NCBI GenBank assembly: GCA_947625775.1
Contig: CANQPM010000007.1
Span: 124,001 to 188,000, forward strand
Direction of reading: 5' to 3'
Source: an uncultured Lachnospiraceae bacterium
GTDB taxonomy: Bacteria > Bacillota > Clostridia > Lachnospirales > Lachnospiraceae
DNA: 64,000 bases
The notes beneath the pieces are model-generated. The model worked only from the letters and a program-made list of their open reading frames with translations. It made no database searches and was not told where the DNA came from. A program made the position numbers and the translations under genes. Positions 18,479 to 26,805 of this stretch are shown here, in pieces (within the stretch, counting starts at the first letter, position 1; each line of letters begins with the position of its first letter).

Positions 18479-19051
18479 CTACCTGTATTCGCAGTATTCC
18501 CAATGGTCATTGATGACTCCGATGCCTTGAAGATAGGAATAGATTATCGTCGCTCCTGTGAATTTAAAGCCGCGCTTTTTCAAGTCTTTGCTTATCCGCT
18601 CGGAAAGGTCGTTTTTAGCGGGCATATCCTTACTGTCCATCAAATGGTGGTCTATGACTTTACCGTCGGTAAATCCCCATATGTAGCTGTCAAAGCTGCC
18701 AAACTCCTTCTGCACCTTTAAAAATGCCTGCGCGTTTGTGACTGCCGCCTTGATTTTGCTTTTGTTGCGGATAATGCCCGCATTCTGCATAAGCTTCTCT
18801 ATTTTTGCCTCATCATATGCCGCCACAAGCTCTGGATCAAACCCGTCAAAGGCTTTTCTGAAATTATCCTCTTTATTAAGAATCAAATCCCAGCTTACCC
18901 CAGCCTGCATCCCTTCAAGGACAAGCATCGCATAAAGTTCCTTATCATTGTGCTCAGGCTTGCACCATCTGGTATCATGGTAAAGAAGGGATTTTTCTGA
19001 AACACGATGCTCTTTTGTACCCAAGCTAAAGCTGCATCTCTTTTTTTCCAT
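18479..19051 (-). CDS. tag: DNA-3-methyladenine glycosylase I
   Basis: 190 aa from ATG 19051, preceded by AGGAGGT. Tag is a helix-hairpin-helix superfamily base-excision enzyme removing 3-methyladenine. Conserved features seen are the N-terminal Cys in KRCSF, LVLEGMQAGVSWDLIL, NAGIIRNKSKIKAAV and the C-terminal GFKFTGATIIYSYLQGIG followed by HWEYC; the early Cys/His and last His/Cys would form the structural zinc site. The length matches the family (about 185-195). It is followed closely by the hydrolase gene. Confidence 0.94.
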   Translation of the reverse strand: MEKKRCSFSLGTKEHRVSEKSLLYHDTRWCKPEHNDKELYAMLVLEGMQAGVSWDLILNKEDNFRKAFDGFDPELVAAYDEAKIEKLMQNAGIIRNKSKIKAAVTNAQAFLKVQKEFGSFDSYIWGFTDGKVIDHHLMDSKDMPAKNDLSERISKDLKKRGFKFTGATIIYSYLQGIGVINDHWEYCEYR

Positions 19052-19112
19052 AGATGACCTCCTAATCAATAACAGGTGTATGCCTTATATCAGATTTTGA
19101 GATTGAAATAAT

Positions 19113-19679
19113 TTATCCGTTTAGCTTTGTTCCGTCGTGAAACGCCTCACCTACGCGCTCCGACACCTTGTAATAGCCATGCGTATATGGATCAAAGGCA
19201 ATGGCGTTTACTAATGACATATCAAGCTTTCCGTCTAGCATAACGCTCTCGTCAGCAGTGACATTCACGACCTTGCCGATAACGCCGCAGCCGTATTCGT
19301 TATTTTGGTATTCAATAAATTTACATTCAAGACAAAGCGGAAATTCATTTATGACGGGCGCATCTACGCTTTCTGCCCTGGAAGCAGTAAGCCCTGCTTT
19401 TTCCAGCTTATTTGCAACCTTATTGCCTGATGCAATGCCAAAATAGTCTGCCTCTACTACATGCGCGGCATCAGCGATGCTAACTGTAAAAGCGCCCCTT
19501 GCCTTTATGTTTTCGACTGTCTTGTGAGTCTCGGTGAGGTTTAGGACTACAGTGTCACGCTCCTGCATTGTGCCCCATGCGGCATTCATAACATTCACGC
19601 TGCCGTCCTCATTGTACGTGGCAATCATCAGCACTGGCATAGGAAAAATTCCCTCTGTGATATTCAATTTCTTTCTCAT
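19113..19679 (-). CDS. Flavin reductase-like (FMN-binding split barrel) protein
   Basis: 188 aa from ATG 19679 with AAGGAG 9 nt upstream; the longer frame to 19751 is not supported. The split-barrel signature is spread over VLMIATYNEDGSVNVMNAAWG, NLTETHKTVENI, GAFTVSIAD and the C-terminal FDPYTHGYYKVSERVGEAF. Relatives bind FMN and reduce flavins or other acceptors with NAD(P)H. No partner monooxygenase is next to it. Confidence 0.88.
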   Translation of the reverse strand: MRKKLNITEGIFPMPVLMIATYNEDGSVNVMNAAWGTMQERDTVVLNLTETHKTVENIKARGAFTVSIADAAHVVEADYFGIASGNKVANKLEKAGLTASRAESVDAPVINEFPLCLECKFIEYQNNEYGCGVIGKVVNVTADESVMLDGKLDMSLVNAIAFDPYTHGYYKVSERVGEAFHDGTKLNG

Positions 19680-19751
19680 AAACAATACTCCTTTTCCGTG
19701 GATTATTAACAGATTATTGCCGTTAAATATAATTATAACTGACAAGCGCAA

Positions 19752-20000
19752 AATAGCAAGAATGTTTTTTGCAGATTGATGCGCATTTTATCATCAACCG
19801 CCCTCAAAAGACAACAAATCTACAATTTCGCTTTGTCAACTATGCGTTTTCGCATCAATTTTATAATCTCCAAAACATCAAAAAACACAACCACCCCCAT
19901 ATATCTCCCGCAAACTTCTTCCAACCCTAAAAAACCATTCAACCATATCACACAAATTCACAACCATAAACCACCATTTACCTTACAGCCAACAACCTAA
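19752..20000. other. Intergenic stretch without a gene
   Basis: AT- and C-rich sequence between the flavin reductase-like gene and foldback copy C. I see no credible ORF, RNA gene or promoter in it. Confidence 0.4.
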
Positions 20001-20228
20001 GAAGTCAGCCGACTATGTCCGCGCAAGTGCCTTGGCGCGAATGGCGTATTTTCTTATGTAATGCTCAACACCTTAGAGGACAATTTGCCCGGACGGCAAA
20101 TTGAGGCGCACGGAGCCACGGATGGCGACTTGCGCCGTGCCTCGTCGCCCGAAAACACCTACAAGCATTACATTAGAAAATACGCCATTCACGCCACCGC
20201 ACGCGCACGGACATAGTCGGCTGACTTC
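20001..20228 (+). repeat. Long foldback element, copy C (228 bp)
   Basis: Arms of exactly 63 bp each (20001-20063 and 20166-20228), outermost GAAGTCAGCCGACTATGTCCG and innermost CGTATTTTCT-ATGTAATG. The centre has hairpin I CAATTTGCC-CGGA(C)-GGCAAATTG and hairpin II GGCGCA ... GCCA-CGGA-TGGC ... TGCGCC; the closing pair T:A of copy B is A:T here. The right edge is 25 bp from the stop codon of the MBOAT gene. Similarity to copy D continues about 12 bp past the right arm. Confidence 0.92.
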
Positions 20229-20253
20229 GCCGCCTGCCAGCATCCCAACCCAT

Positions 20254-21645
20254 TCAAAATCGAAAATACAAAAACGGATTAAACGATCCATCAATAATAT
20301 AAGCCGTACAAAGCCCCAAAATCCCCACCACGCCAAGACTCTCAACCACCTGCAAAACCCCTCTCCCATACTTATACCCTACAATCCACCCACAAAACCG
20401 CTTCCACGCCATCGCAGGCAGCGGCGTAGCCGCCACAATCCCTACAGCCAGCACCACAAACCTATTCCTCACCATAAACTCCGACACCATCAGCATATTC
20501 ACATCATCCGTAACCAACCCGCCACAATTCACCAGACTTGCAACATCCAAAACCGCCCTCCCCAAATCCGTATTATGAAAAACAAGAAAACTCACAATCA
20601 CAAACCATAACACATAAACATGCCTCACAATCAAAACCCCAGCCGCCGCCGCGCCATTTCTAAAACCGCCGCCTATCTTTTCCCAAGCCCGCTTCACCAT
20701 CTTCTCAAACACCAAAAGCCCCGCAAACATCAGCCCCCACAACACAAAATTCCACTCCGCCCCATGCCATAACCCAGTAAACGCCCACACCGCCAAAACA
20801 TTAAAAATCCACCTCGCAAACCCGACACGACTCCCGCCCATCGGAATATACACATAGTCCCTAAACCACGCCCCCAGCGTAATATGCCACCTTCTCCAAA
20901 ACTCCCCAATACTCCCCGAAATAAACGGATACCTGAAATTTTCAGGAAACTTAAACCCAAGCATCGCCCCAAGCCCGATAGCCATATCCGAATACCCCGA
21001 AAAGTCAAAATATATCTGCAGCGCCACAGCCACGGCATAGCACCACGACGCCAAAAGCCCCCTGCCCGAAAGCCCCGACACCTCCGCCACAAACTCACCA
21101 AGCACATTCGCCAGCAAAACCTTCTTTCCAAGCCCCAGCGCAAACCGTATAACCCCGTATTCAAAACTGACACCACTGTCACTTTTCTCCCTGCCGCCAC
21201 CGACAAGCGCCCCTTCAACATCACTGTACCTGACAATAGGCCCCGCCACAAGCTGCGGAAACAAAGTAACATACGCGGCAAGCGTAATCAGGTTTTTCTG
21301 CCTCTCCACGCGCCCCCTATGTACATCTATGCAGTAGCTCACAAGCTGAAAAGTATAAAACGAAATCCCAATCGGAAATGTATCAGAAAACTTAAAGAAA
21401 AACAAAAGCCCAAAAGGTACAATAACAGAAAGGGCATAAAAAACCTTCCCCTTTAGCCCCGTCACAAAAAAACAGAATACAATCTCCGCCAGCATAAGGA
21501 AAACAAACTTGGGCTCGCCCCATGCATAAAACAGCACGGACACCACGAATAAAAATAAATTTCTGCCCCTCCCCCGCACGATAAAATTTAAAAGCAGGAC
21601 AAAGGGCAGAAAAAAATACAAAAAAGTTATGCTCGAAAAAATCAT
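20254..21645 (-). CDS. MBOAT-family O-acyltransferase (AlgI-like)
   Basis: 463 aa, about ten hydrophobic segments. Conserved features are FPIGISFYTFQLVSYCID, YVTLFPQLVAGPIVRY, IYFDFSGYSDMAIGLG, FWRRWHITLGAWFRDYVYIP and the catalytic-type His in FTGLWHGAEWNF. AlgI relatives move acyl groups across the membrane to an extracellular acetylation partner. Its start overlaps the DUF4358 lipoprotein stop by 4 bp (ATGA), indicating translational coupling. The DHHW protein at 14813-15925 is a plausible partner. Foldback copy C follows 25 bp after the stop. Confidence 0.92.
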   Translation of the reverse strand: MIFSSITFLYFFLPFVLLLNFIVRGRGRNLFLFVVSVLFYAWGEPKFVFLMLAEIVFCFFVTGLKGKVFYALSVIVPFGLLFFFKFSDTFPIGISFYTFQLVSYCIDVHRGRVERQKNLITLAAYVTLFPQLVAGPIVRYSDVEGALVGGGREKSDSGVSFEYGVIRFALGLGKKVLLANVLGEFVAEVSGLSGRGLLASWCYAVAVALQIYFDFSGYSDMAIGLGAMLGFKFPENFRYPFISGSIGEFWRRWHITLGAWFRDYVYIPMGGSRVGFARWIFNVLAVWAFTGLWHGAEWNFVLWGLMFAGLLVFEKMVKRAWEKIGGGFRNGAAAAGVLIVRHVYVLWFVIVSFLVFHNTDLGRAVLDVASLVNCGGLVTDDVNMLMVSEFMVRNRFVVLAVGIVAATPLPAMAWKRFCGWIVGYKYGRGVLQVVESLGVVGILGLCTAYIIDGSFNPFLYFRF

Positions 21646-22247
21646 AACGGATTTACCTTTTCAACACTCTCAGAAACAGCCATGCCACGGCTTTCAGCCG
21701 CCTTAGACGCATTTGAAAATACATCGTCAGCCGCATCAGCCGCGCCCATCACAAAGAACACATCGTTTCCAAACACGGCGCCAATCTCCTTTTCAGCCGT
21801 CACGCAAATCCATTTAGCGGGATTTACCTTTTCCATAAGCGCATCAAGTATCTGCTGCGCGTCTGCTTCGTCATTGGTTCTGATGTACATTGCACTGTAT
21901 GCAACTGAGCTAATCATGGACTCCGATATATAAATACCCTCAATACCGCTCAAGTCCTCAAGCCCCGTATGATATGAAACCATATCCGCGTCTGCAAGGT
22001 CAAGCTCCGATGTCTCAAGATTGGCGGGGAGCAGGTCCTGCGCCGCTCCCCCATACACCTCGTCAAAAAGTGCCGAAACCTCATCAAGTCCCTCCAAATG
22101 CACCATTCCCGAAGTGTCCATGCCCTGCTGTGTTTCAACCTCGTCAGAGCTCCTCTCGCTTCCCGAACAGCCCGTAAGCACAGCCGCCATCACTGCCAAT
22201 ATCGCAAATGCCAAAGTAAATTTGTTTTTAATAATTTTTCTTTTCAT
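21642..22247 (-). CDS. DUF4358 lipoprotein
   Basis: 201 aa. A lipoprotein signal peptide (basic start, hydrophobic stretch, lipobox LTGC with Cys27) is followed by an acidic linker and a DUF4358 domain. The gene overlaps the MBOAT gene by 4 bp; DUF4358 proteins are often found beside MBOAT/DHHW acyl-transfer systems in Firmicutes, which suggests an accessory role in surface polysaccharide modification (inference). AAAGGAG lies before the ATG. Confidence 0.8.
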   Translation of the reverse strand: MKRKIIKNKFTLAFAILAVMAAVLTGCSGSERSSDEVETQQGMDTSGMVHLEGLDEVSALFDEVYGGAAQDLLPANLETSELDLADADMVSYHTGLEDLSGIEGIYISESMISSVAYSAMYIRTNDEADAQQILDALMEKVNPAKWICVTAEKEIGAVFGNDVFFVMGAADAADDVFSNASKAAESRGMAVSESVEKVNPL

Positions 22248-22519
22248 ATATTTTCATCTCCTTTTTTTGTTTATCTTTTCAAATTTATGTAAATATTATA
22301 CATAATTTTTACAAATAAAATATATTTACCGCTTTTCAAAATACAGCCTAATCAAACCTAACCTTTCCTAATTATATGGCTGCCACTAAACCTTCCAAAA
22401 CATCTTTTCCAAATGCATAATTTCACTTTTTTAACACACACTACCTCTGTAACAAATTCATCACCGCGCTCAAAGCCATCGGCTCCAAGCCGCGGCGCAG
22501 GCGCAGAAACGAGGTAAAT

Positions 22520-22705
22520 ATGACACAATTAACTGAAAAAGAATTATCCTCAATCCACAGCCTTTTATCAGAGGAGGAGCTGCTGATCAAAAAATTCAAA
22601 ATGCTTGCCAATCAGACCTCTGACGAGGAAATCAAAAGCAAGTTTGAGGAAATTTCAAACAAGCACCAGGGACATTTCAATGCCCTCTACTCACAGCTTA
22701 AATAA
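22520..22705 (+). CDS. Small CotF-like helical protein
   Basis: 61 aa, all helical by eye (LTEKELSSIHSLLSEEELLIKKF then SDEEIKSKFEEISNKHQGHF). The pattern of two helices with a late KHQGHF motif is that of short spore-coat CotF-type or ferritin-like stubs in Clostridia, which commonly occur as pairs. GAGGT precedes the ATG, and the second coat-like gene follows after 18 bp. A role in the spore coat is inferred from the pairing. Confidence 0.7.
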   Translation: MTQLTEKELSSIHSLLSEEELLIKKFKMLANQTSDEEIKSKFEEISNKHQGHFNALYSQLK

Positions 22706-22723
22706 AACCAGAGGAGGTAAGCC

Positions 22724-23011
22724 ATGACATCGAATTTATCAAATTTTTCGGACAAGGAAATACTGTCCGACGCGCTCAACACTCAAAAGGCAACTACAGC
22801 CAACTATAATTCCTTTTCAAATGAATGTCTTCATGAGGATCTAAGGCACACTATGCTCAACTGTCTCTCGCAGGAGCACGACATTCAGCAAGACTTATTT
22901 GAGATTATGCACTCAAGGGGCTACTACCCCACGCCCGCCGCTGATGAAAAGAAAATCAAGGACGCAATCCAGACCTTTTCATCTACTGCCACGAGCGGCT
23001 CAATGAGATAG
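22724..23011 (+). CDS. Spore coat protein, CotF family
   Basis: 95 aa. SDKEILSDALNTQKATTANYNSF, followed by HEDLRHTMLNCLSQEHDIQQDLFEIMHSRGYYP, is the Coat_F domain signature. The C-terminal tail is short and Ser/Thr-rich. GAGGAGGT is placed before the ATG. With the 61-aa protein upstream it forms a two-gene unit ending in a strong terminator. Expression is likely restricted to sporulation, though I did not identify a mother-cell sigma promoter. Confidence 0.85.
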   Translation: MTSNLSNFSDKEILSDALNTQKATTANYNSFSNECLHEDLRHTMLNCLSQEHDIQQDLFEIMHSRGYYPTPAADEKKIKDAIQTFSSTATSGSMR

Positions 23012-23036
23012 AAACAGCTCCCTATCAGCATAGCAG

Positions 23037-23091
23037 AAAAATCCCGAATTTTCAAGGCTTTTGGCAAATCCTTGCATTCGGGATTTTTATT
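23037..23091. terminator. Bidirectional terminator between cotF-like gene and GH35 gene
   Basis: AAATCCCGAA ... CAAGG ... CCTTG ... TTCGGGATTT with T-rich tails on both strands. It serves the coat genes (plus) and the convergent beta-galactosidase gene (minus). Confidence 0.85.
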
Positions 23092-23107
23092 TTTAACTTG
23101 GCATAAT

Positions 23108-25270
23108 TTAATTCTGCCCAAGCTCCATGCTATATTCCGCATAAGCCTCCGCGGACAGCAGCTCACAGCCCTTTTTGCGAGGCAAATCATAATATACTTC
23201 ATCTTTGTATGGATAAACCACAAGCTGCAGCTCCTTTGGATATCCGTATCTTTTCAATGCGACATACCACTCATCGCCATTTGAAAACCAGTCATCAATA
23301 AGCCTGTCCCCGCAAAAAAGCTGCGCCTTGTCGCCGCCAAACGATAAATTCAGATAAATCTCATTCAAAGCCGCTCCCTGTGGCAAAACTTCATTATATT
23401 GATAATCAAGCGACACTTTGTATGTTCTGCAGCTTTTATCGGCTGGAGCGTCATTGTAATTATCCGCAGCCGCCAGTATCTTTTCCTTTTCCTCGTCTCC
23501 GCTTTCCTGCGTTTCCACAGATACTCTTGCTGCTTCTGTGTCTATATCAATGCTCTTTTCAAAAAAGCCGTTCTCCTTATATATGCTGCAGCTCACAGAA
23601 CCGCAATCTCCGTCAAAAAGCATATATAACCTGCCGTCTTTTTCATACAGCAGATACTCAGAAATATAAAGCGTATCTTTGAAAACATACGCGTTTTCCG
23701 CCTGCTCCTTTGTCAAAAGCACAATATCCCTGCTGGGCATAGCTTCAAACTCAAAATGCGGCTTTTGCGGAAATTTTTCGCTGTCATAATAAAAGAAATA
23801 CCGTGAGCCTGCCTTTGTCAAGAGCGAGGCATTTGTGCTTATAAGCCTGCTTTCGCCCATTTTCAGGTTAAATGGTATTACCGCGCACTCGCCGCCCGTG
23901 CAGTTTATGTCCTTTATGGAAAGCCTTCTGCCGTCTGCAAATTCAAGCTCAGCCTCCAGCCTGATTATGTCCTTCATTTCTCTAAGGCGCTGGTGATTGT
24001 TTACAAATAAAAAGCCCTCGCCTGTATCGTGATTGTATCTCGCGCTTATCCTCGGCGTCTGCATATCCTCCGCGTCTTTGGGCTGTTCGTCGGGAAAATA
24101 CGCTTCTGCGGGGGCAAGCCGCTCCTCAAAAGCGTTTATCATCAGATGCAACTTTTTTAGCCTGCTAAAGCTTTCGTTTAACCTGCCGCTCTCGCGTATC
24201 GGCGCCTCAAAATCATAGCCCTTTATCGGCAGGTCGTTGAAATAATTTGTCGCCTTTGACTCCTGATATGTAGAGTATTTATTTTCACCGTTTCCGTCGG
24301 GATTGAAGCCCCCGTGATACATATAATAGCCTAAAAGATTCGCGCCCGCGGCAAGCATGCATAAGCTCTGCGCCTCGATATCCTCTGCAAACGGATATGT
24401 CCGCCTGTGCGCCGTCGCCTGCAGACCGCCGCCAAGCTCCGCCGTAAGGTATGGATTATCCATTTTAGCCTCCTCGTCAGGCGGGATTATGAGGAAATTT
24501 TCCGACGCGGGCAGCTCATTTATACTGTCCTCCCACGGCGCGTCAACATAACCGCCAAATACTGGAAGCGTTTCATTATATACCGAAACCGCGCCGCCCC
24601 AGCCTGTGGTCGTATAATACGGCACATCCAAGCCAAGCTCCCGCGCGAGCGCCTTTAATGTCATAATGTGTTTTCTGCCCTCGTCCTTGTCGCTTGGTCC
24701 TCCCACATGGCAATATTCGTTTTCAAGCTGAATGCCTATCACCGCGCCGCCGTCTTTGCACATCTGCCCCTTTGTCTCATCTGCAAGCCTTTTCCAAAAG
24801 CTTCTCACGTAGCTTAAATACGGCTCGCTGTCTGTCCTTGCGACATTGCCAAAGCCTCTGTCGCCAAGCTCCTCCACAAGCCAGTCGGGAAAGCCTCCGT
24901 TCCTACATTCGCCGTGCGCCCAAGGACCTATGCGCAGCCATACGGGCATGTTTACCTCTTTGCATATTTCCAGAAATCTTCTGATGTCGCGGTTTCCTGT
25001 AAAGTCAAATTCGCCCTTTTTCTCCTCGTGGTGAATCCAGAATACGTATGTCGCCAATATTCTGATACCGCCCGCCTGCATTTTTAGGATTTCGTCCCTC
25101 CACTCGTCCGCCGCGTAGCGCGAATAGTGGAACTCGCCCATTACAGGCAGTATTGGCTTGCCGTTTTTAGTCAAATATCTGCTGTTTGCCCCATATTCGT
25201 TTTTGTCACTGTCGCTGCCGCCTATTTTAAGCTTTGTTATCGTTGGCTTTTTTCCTATTTTTATTACCAT
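23108..25270 (-). CDS. GH35 beta-galactosidase
   Basis: 720 aa, cytoplasmic (no signal peptide). The TIM-barrel lies in about residues 30-380: GEFHYSRYAADEW, IGPWAHGECRNGGFPDW, acid/base Glu185 in QLENEY and nucleophile Glu278 in LTAELGGG. A C-terminal half with beta-rich domains follows, as is normal for bacterial GH35. GGAGGG precedes the ATG. It would release terminal beta-galactose (or exo-beta-glucosamine-type residues) from imported oligosaccharides; no transporter or regulator is adjacent, so the substrate cannot be narrowed. Confidence 0.93.
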   Translation of the reverse strand: MVIKIGKKPTITKLKIGGSDSDKNEYGANSRYLTKNGKPILPVMGEFHYSRYAADEWRDEILKMQAGGIRILATYVFWIHHEEKKGEFDFTGNRDIRRFLEICKEVNMPVWLRIGPWAHGECRNGGFPDWLVEELGDRGFGNVARTDSEPYLSYVRSFWKRLADETKGQMCKDGGAVIGIQLENEYCHVGGPSDKDEGRKHIMTLKALARELGLDVPYYTTTGWGGAVSVYNETLPVFGGYVDAPWEDSINELPASENFLIIPPDEEAKMDNPYLTAELGGGLQATAHRRTYPFAEDIEAQSLCMLAAGANLLGYYMYHGGFNPDGNGENKYSTYQESKATNYFNDLPIKGYDFEAPIRESGRLNESFSRLKKLHLMINAFEERLAPAEAYFPDEQPKDAEDMQTPRISARYNHDTGEGFLFVNNHQRLREMKDIIRLEAELEFADGRRLSIKDINCTGGECAVIPFNLKMGESRLISTNASLLTKAGSRYFFYYDSEKFPQKPHFEFEAMPSRDIVLLTKEQAENAYVFKDTLYISEYLLYEKDGRLYMLFDGDCGSVSCSIYKENGFFEKSIDIDTEAARVSVETQESGDEEKEKILAAADNYNDAPADKSCRTYKVSLDYQYNEVLPQGAALNEIYLNLSFGGDKAQLFCGDRLIDDWFSNGDEWYVALKRYGYPKELQLVVYPYKDEVYYDLPRKKGCELLSAEAYAEYSMELGQN

Positions 25271-25406
25271 CTGAGCCCTCCGTTGCCATATATCGTTGTG
25301 TTTTCATTCTGTACCAGCTGCATATTATTAAAGCGCTTGATTTTTAAATCTTATTGCCAAGACAGGCTGCCAGCCAGCCGCCTGCATTTCGGTATGGTAA
25401 ATCCGG

Positions 25407-26543
25407 TTAATTATCAAGATTTATTATATCACATATTTTATATGCTTTCTTCAATATATCAGCGTCTGGCGAATTTATCCTCACCGCCGCCCTAAGCGCT
25501 ATATCGCTCACGTTGTTTTTCCTAAGACAATCCGCGTATTCATTTATTTCATCTGGTGTAATGCCTGCATTTTTGTCCGCGATTTTTACCGCTATGTCGT
25601 TGAGCCCCCTGAAAAATCTGACAACCGTGTCATAATCATTTATGCGCTCCAAAAAGCTTTGCCCGTACTTTTCAAGCTCAAGTCCCGCCGTGGAAACCGC
25701 CTGCAGGCACAGCTTACATTCACCCGTGATGTCAGACGCCTCCATAAGTACGTCGGGACGCTGCTTTAAGCACAAAGCGAAATATTCCCTTGCGCCCGCA
25801 GCGTCTTTTTTGCGGAAAAACTCCGCCATTTTTTCCTTTATTTCACGCGTTTCAGTCTTTTCACCGATAATAGCCACGCGGCACTCATACGCCTTTAGTT
25901 TACGCACAGTCACCCACACATAAAGAAGAAACTCCGAGACAAAGCCAAACACCCTCTTGTGGTAGTCGTCCCCAAAGCTTAAATCTATGCGGTTTTGCAG
26001 TTCAAACAGTATATCAAAAAGCCACTTTGCGTACTCGTCAAAAAGCGTCTTTTTTGCCACCATTATGTTTCCAAAATATGTTTTATTTTTATTAGACAAA
26101 CTGACAAATGTGTCATAATATTCGGGATATTTTTCCATGATTATATCGCCCGTCCTGTCAAGCGTCGATATATCATGATGCGCGCCAAACCCATAGCGGT
26201 ATGAATTTGGCAGTTCAAGCTGTTTGGTAGTGATTATGTCATAGCTTTTAAGCAGCTGCTCATACTGGCTTTGCGTGAATACATAGCCGTCCTCCCGCGT
26301 GAGGTATCTCCTGTAATGGCATACGCCCACGCTGTCGACATCATGCACGTTTTTCCAAACCCAATATACACCCGAAAGCTCGGCGTAATAACAGTTTAAA
26401 TCCGATATGTTGTCGCCCGTATCGTCACCGATATAGCCAAAATCCTCCTTCGCATTTGCATGTCCTAGATGAAGCGGGACATAAAGCGCGTCATTTGGCG
26501 CGTCAAATCGTTTGTGTGTCATTGCGTATATATGTAGTGACAT
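25407..26543 (-). CDS. DUF4422 protein (capsular polysaccharide glycosyltransferase-like)
   Basis: 378 aa. The DUF4422 domain covers about residues 1-240, with LHLGHANAKEDFGYIGDDTG, ISDLNCYYAELSGVYWVWKN and VGVCHYRRYL as the typical motifs; DUF4422 proteins are putative glycosyltransferases of surface polysaccharide loci. The last 130 residues are helical and not typical of the domain. AAGGAG lies upstream of the ATG. No other glycan assembly genes are adjacent. Confidence 0.85.
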   Translation of the reverse strand: MSLHIYAMTHKRFDAPNDALYVPLHLGHANAKEDFGYIGDDTGDNISDLNCYYAELSGVYWVWKNVHDVDSVGVCHYRRYLTREDGYVFTQSQYEQLLKSYDIITTKQLELPNSYRYGFGAHHDISTLDRTGDIIMEKYPEYYDTFVSLSNKNKTYFGNIMVAKKTLFDEYAKWLFDILFELQNRIDLSFGDDYHKRVFGFVSEFLLYVWVTVRKLKAYECRVAIIGEKTETREIKEKMAEFFRKKDAAGAREYFALCLKQRPDVLMEASDITGECKLCLQAVSTAGLELEKYGQSFLERINDYDTVVRFFRGLNDIAVKIADKNAGITPDEINEYADCLRKNNVSDIALRAAVRINSPDADILKKAYKICDIINLDN

Positions 26544-26690
26544 TTCTGATAAATCTCCTTGTCGGCGTTTTGTGCATTATACATTCGCAAATCCCTGTCT
26601 GATAACACAAAGACAGCCCCTCAGCCTTAATTTTTTCATTGGATTTTTTAATTGTAAATTTCAAAAATCTGCCAAACTGCACGGAAATTT

Positions 26691-26724
26691 AGGCAGACCG
26701 CCGCTTTTATGCGGCAGCCTGCCT
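26691..26724 (-). terminator. Hairpin downstream of the hydrogenase operon
   Basis: AGGCAG-GCT-GCCGC / GCGGC-GGT-CTGCCT stem with a 6-nt loop; the tail AAATTTCC is only weakly T-rich. It lies 82 bp past the hydA stop. Confidence 0.55.
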
Positions 26725-26805
26725 GACTGTTTACAACGTATCGCGTCTGCATAGATAGTCTATCTGGCATATCTGACAGACTTTATCCGCAGCCAATACC
26801 CTCTA

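Noticed and set aside
20101-21456. Long plus-strand frames opposite the MBOAT gene
   Set aside because: Lys/Pro/His-rich shadow translations of a G-rich membrane-protein gene.
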